Of a stretch of DNA of 64,000 bases, positions 61,483 to 64,000 are shown piece by piece (positions within the stretch are counted from its first letter, which is position 1; every line of letters starts with the position of its first letter). The notes beneath the pieces are model-generated. The model did not search any database, was not told the DNA's origin, and saw only the letters and a list, made by a program, of their open reading frames with translations. The translations under genes and the position numbers were made by a program. Source of the DNA: Mesorhizobium loti (GTDB taxonomy: Bacteria > Pseudomonadota > Alphaproteobacteria > Rhizobiales > Rhizobiaceae); contig NZ_LPWA01000109.1 in NCBI RefSeq assembly GCF_001510895.1, forward strand, positions 186,001 to 250,000, in the 5' to 3' direction.

Positions 61483-62763
61483 TCAATGTTCGAGTAGCTG
61501 AAATCCGGCCTTGGCATACAGTTTTGGCTTATCGTCAAGCGCGGGCTGCAGCGATCGTTGCCTGCCGCGGTAGAATATGAGCAAAGCTAGCGGCAGCCAG
61601 AAGAAAGCCGCCGTTGACGGGCCGAAGGAATCGCTCATCTGGTTTGCGACGATGTAATTCAACACCGAAACCGACGCTCCGAGCACCATCACATCCGCTT
61701 TCGTCACATCCTCGCTCGTGCCGGTTCCAATCAATGTACCAAGGACGGCGCTCGTCATATATGTCGTGACCAGCAGAACGATGACCGTTACCAACGCAGC
61801 ACCGGGCACTCCCAGCGTTCTGAAGTAATCAATGAACAGGTTGTGGCTATGGGGGGCTATGTCGCCCACCCACTGCCCAGCACCCACTCCCCGGAACGGA
61901 TGAGCCAAGCCCAGATCGATCGATATCGCCCATAGTCGCTCCCGCGATACCACCGAATGCGCCTCGCCCCCCGAAAGCTGAGTGAACAATAGGCCGTAAG
62001 CCCGCGGATTAAAGTGCTGCAATGTTTGCAAACTCGCCAGAAGCAATAATGGAGCCACAACCATCCCAACAATTGTTGTTACAGGCCGCTTCCTCCTTCT
62101 TGCGAGGTAAATACTGTACAGTCCGTAGAAAAGTCCAAGCCCTACAACGCCGACGACGAAATTGGTCTTTGAGCCCGACTTTACCAAACCAAAGAGTACC
62201 GCCATGAGGCAGCCCGCGAGAACAATTCGAAGCCCGCGGGAAACCGTCAGCCTCGCGGCAACAAGAGGCAGGCCCGCCGACAGGGCAATTCCCAGTTGGT
62301 TCGAATGCTTGAAGTATCCTGCAGCCCTGTCGGCGAACCTGGCACCGCCGAACCCGACTGTCACGAGGCAGGATGTTACGACGCTCATGATGATCATGGC
62401 CGTCACAATCCTATCAATCGCCTCGGGACCCTTGGGCCTCGTAGAGATCGCCGCGATCGCCGGGATAACGGCGAAACCAAAAATCTGCGCGAAAACCGCG
62501 CGCCCGGTCCTGATCGGATCGTCTGCGTAGGTCATCGATAGCAGGGAAAGAACAATGATGAGGGCTGATACCGTCAGCACGGCAGTCGCCAGGGCCGCTT
62601 CGCTCCGATGCAGGCGTCTTGCCGCCTCGCCGTAGGAGGCGACGCTTACCAGGGCGCAGAACAGAGCGAGCAAGAAGGAAAGCGAGCCATCAGATCCGCC
62701 AATCCGCGCCGCGGCGGGGAACCATGTCGACACGATAAGCAAGAGAATGGACGCTTGTAACAT
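61483..62763 (-). CDS. Wzy/WaaL-type O-antigen polymerase or ligase
   Basis: A 426-residue membrane protein with about eleven hydrophobic segments. The Wzy_C/O-antigen-ligase signature is SRERLWAISIDLGLAHPFRG (about 273-292), followed by PHSHNLFIDYFRTLGVPG (about 305-322), where the histidine and the large periplasmic loop are typical. It would polymerise lipid-linked repeat units or attach them to a carrier at the periplasmic face. Its stop is 66 bases upstream of the P-loop kinase start, so it may head the minus-strand operon. Divergent from the small membrane protein at 63175. Confidence 0.84.
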   Translation of the reverse strand: MLQASILLLIVSTWFPAAARIGGSDGSLSFLLALFCALVSVASYGEAARRLHRSEAALATAVLTVSALIIVLSLLSMTYADDPIRTGRAVFAQIFGFAVIPAIAAISTRPKGPEAIDRIVTAMIIMSVVTSCLVTVGFGGARFADRAAGYFKHSNQLGIALSAGLPLVAARLTVSRGLRIVLAGCLMAVLFGLVKSGSKTNFVVGVVGLGLFYGLYSIYLARRRKRPVTTIVGMVVAPLLLLASLQTLQHFNPRAYGLLFTQLSGGEAHSVVSRERLWAISIDLGLAHPFRGVGAGQWVGDIAPHSHNLFIDYFRTLGVPGAALVTVIVLLVTTYMTSAVLGTLIGTGTSEDVTKADVMVLGASVSVLNYIVANQMSDSFGPSTAAFFWLPLALLIFYRGRQRSLQPALDDKPKLYAKAGFQLLEH

Positions 62764-63174
62764 AGTAGATGGCGCGTCACGCTGAAGCGCTATGCGGTAA
62801 ATGCGAGCCGACGCGGCTTTGCACCGTCAGGCAACGTTCAGCGCCCTTTGTCTTGATTAGCAACACTGAGAACAGAGGCTCGGCACACCTTGCCGTGGAA
62901 CAATTCCAGACATGCTGCCGCACTGCGGGTGAAGTTCCGTGTACCTATTCCACAAGCAGCGTAGGCTGAGCGCCCGGACAAGGAAATGAGCAAAAACGCG
63001 TCATTCGGAGAAGGTGTCCTACGCCCTTTGTGCAAGCAGCGGCGATGCAGCGATTTCCCGCCACCTGGTTGAGGCCGTCAGGCGCGCGCCGAGATTGAGA
63101 GTTGGTACGGATTCGCAGATGTGGGAGACTTGGCCACAGCACATTTTGAGTCTTCCACATTATAGGAGATCGCC
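62764..63174. other. Divergent intergenic region, no gene supported
   Basis: These 411 bases lie between the polymerase gene (minus) and the small membrane protein gene (plus) and should hold promoters for both. A 65-codon minus-strand frame at 62838-63035 has no family features. No strong hairpin or promoter match was found by eye. Confidence 0.4.
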
Positions 63175-63420
63175 GTGCTTTGGGGCCTTGTCGCTGTCGG
63201 TGCGATCGGCATTTTGCTGGGATTGCGCGTTCGTGCGCCTGCGCTCATCGTCGCGACCGCGGCGACCGTCGCGGTCGGCGCCATTGCCGGCGGCATTGGC
63301 CATCTGTTTGATTGGCACCGCCTGCTTTCGATCCTCCTTCTCGTCGTCACGCTGCAGTGCGCCTACCTGCTCGGCCTCTTCCTCGGCGCCATGTGGCGTC
63401 GGATGACTCCCGAGCAATGA
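63175..63420 (+). CDS. Small three-helix membrane protein
   Basis: An 81-residue product starting at GTG 63175 with TAGGAG at 63163-63168. It is almost entirely hydrophobic, with three likely membrane segments (about residues 2-16, 22-42 and 50-73) and a short basic tail. I do not recognise the family. It sits between the polymerase and the sugar-transferase gene, pointing at the latter. It may be an accessory membrane subunit, but its strand differs from both neighbours. Confidence 0.55.
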   Translation: MLWGLVAVGAIGILLGLRVRAPALIVATAATVAVGAIAGGIGHLFDWHRLLSILLLVVTLQCAYLLGLFLGAMWRRMTPEQ

Positions 63421-63532
63421 CGGCCGCAGCTGCCATTTCCGTCGCCGCCGGTCCATTCACCGCTGAGTGCCGCAAGATACTGCGGTCTCGGTGGCGAGGA
63501 CATGCATGAAGAAGAATTTGCGACCCGCTTGG

Positions 63533-64000
63533 TCAGGAGGCATGGTCGAATTTCATCACGGCGAAGATGGTCCGCACAAGAATGACGACATCGACCCATA
63601 TGGACCAGTTTCGCACATAACGGCTGTCGATGGAGACGCGACTGGGATAGTCGATTGCGTCCCTGCCTGTTACTTGCCAAAGGCCGGTCAGCCCTGGCCG
63701 GGTTCGAAGGTAGTCGATCGCGCAAGCGCCGTAGCGTTGCAGTTCGTCGGGAACGACTGGCCGAGGACCGACACAACTCATGTCGCCGCGCAGCACATTG
63801 ATGAGCTGAGGCAACTCATCGAGGCTTGATTTCCTGAGAATGTGTCCCAGGAATGTGATGCGCGGGTCGTTCTTGAATTTCCAGTTCTGCTCCCACTCCT
63901 TGGCGGCTTCGGGATTGTTCGCAATATAGTCGGCAAGAACCTGATCGGCGTTGGCGACCATGGTCCTGAACTTGTAGCAGGCGAAACGCTTGCCGTTGAA
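63533..64000 (-). CDS. Undecaprenyl-phosphate sugar phosphotransferase, C-terminal part (ExoY/WcaJ-like)
   Basis: The C-terminal about 155 residues of a bacterial sugar transferase; the frame is open to the right edge, so the N-terminal part lies outside. Conserved segments are FNGKRFACYKFRTM (at the edge), SSLDELPQLINVLRGDMSCV, GPRPV and RPGLTGLWQVTGR. These enzymes transfer a sugar phosphate to undecaprenyl phosphate and start each polysaccharide repeat unit. It fits as the priming enzyme of the exopolysaccharide made by this island. Confidence 0.92.
   Translation of the reverse strand, partial: FNGKRFACYKFRTMVANADQVLADYIANNPEAAKEWEQNWKFKNDPRITFLGHILRKSSLDELPQLINVLRGDMSCVGPRPVVPDELQRYGACAIDYLRTRPGLTGLWQVTGRDAIDYPSRVSIDSRYVRNWSIWVDVVILVRTIFAVMKFDHAS

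Noticed and set aside
62838..63035. 65-codon minus-strand frame upstream of the polymerase gene
   Set aside because: No motif or ribosome site; lies in the divergent promoter region.

Overview
The window looks like a chromosome segment of a Rhizobiales alphaproteobacterium, most likely Mesorhizobium or a close relative. It is GC-rich throughout. The gene content fits: NasST-style nitrate control, an Aap-type amino-acid ABC transporter, an ExoP/ExoF-like exopolysaccharide machine, a PrsDE-like type I secretion pair, and a long palindromic intergenic repeat. This assignment is inference from gene content; no rRNA, tRNA, insertion sequence or CRISPR array was seen.

Region 1 (1-8304) is an assimilatory nitrate locus: the C-terminal part of a NasS-like nitrate sensor, a sigma-54 promoter, an ANTAR-type leader RNA ending in a terminator, a small membrane peptide, a NarK-type nitrate transporter, NirB, NirD and the molybdenum nitrate reductase NasA. 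Nitrogen limitation (sigma-54) and nitrate (NasT antitermination) probably both have to be satisfied for expression.

Region 2 (8320-34265) is a large catabolic region. It holds an FAD amine/amino-acid oxidase, an HpcH/HpaI aldolase, a hydroxyacid dehydrogenase, an AroE-like dehydrogenase, three SDRs, a RidA protein, GntR, LysR and GlxA/AraC regulators, a four-gene Aap-type transporter, a GlcD-like oxidase, a ThDP enzyme read through into HyuA, HyuB, two aminotransferases, a uronate-dehydrogenase-like enzyme and an LhgO-like oxidase. The natural substrate is not known to me.

Region 3 (34395-64000) is a surface-polysaccharide and secretion island: a Crp/Fnr regulator, a Wzc/ExoP-type tyrosine kinase, an RfaH/UpxY-like NusG paralogue, a nucleotidyltransferase-P-loop kinase fusion, a GT4 glycosyltransferase, an export protein, a type I secretion ABC/HlyD pair, a sulfotransferase, a flippase, two giant repeat proteins (one with a metallophosphatase and RTX repeats), a polymerase/ligase and an ExoY-like sugar transferase. 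Inside it, on the minus strand, lies the most intriguing set: a P-loop kinase, a Tat-exported beta-helix protein, a PqqD-HPr-kinase fusion, a nucleotidyltransferase and an 80-residue Tat-signal peptide precursor ending in serine. This resembles a peptide or protein modification system built into an exopolysaccharide locus.

Caution on sequence quality: at least seven genes carry one-base deletions, mostly in short runs of identical bases, and another has a compensated -1/+1 pair. Consensus error is the simplest explanation, so broken genes here should not be taken as true pseudogenes without checking.
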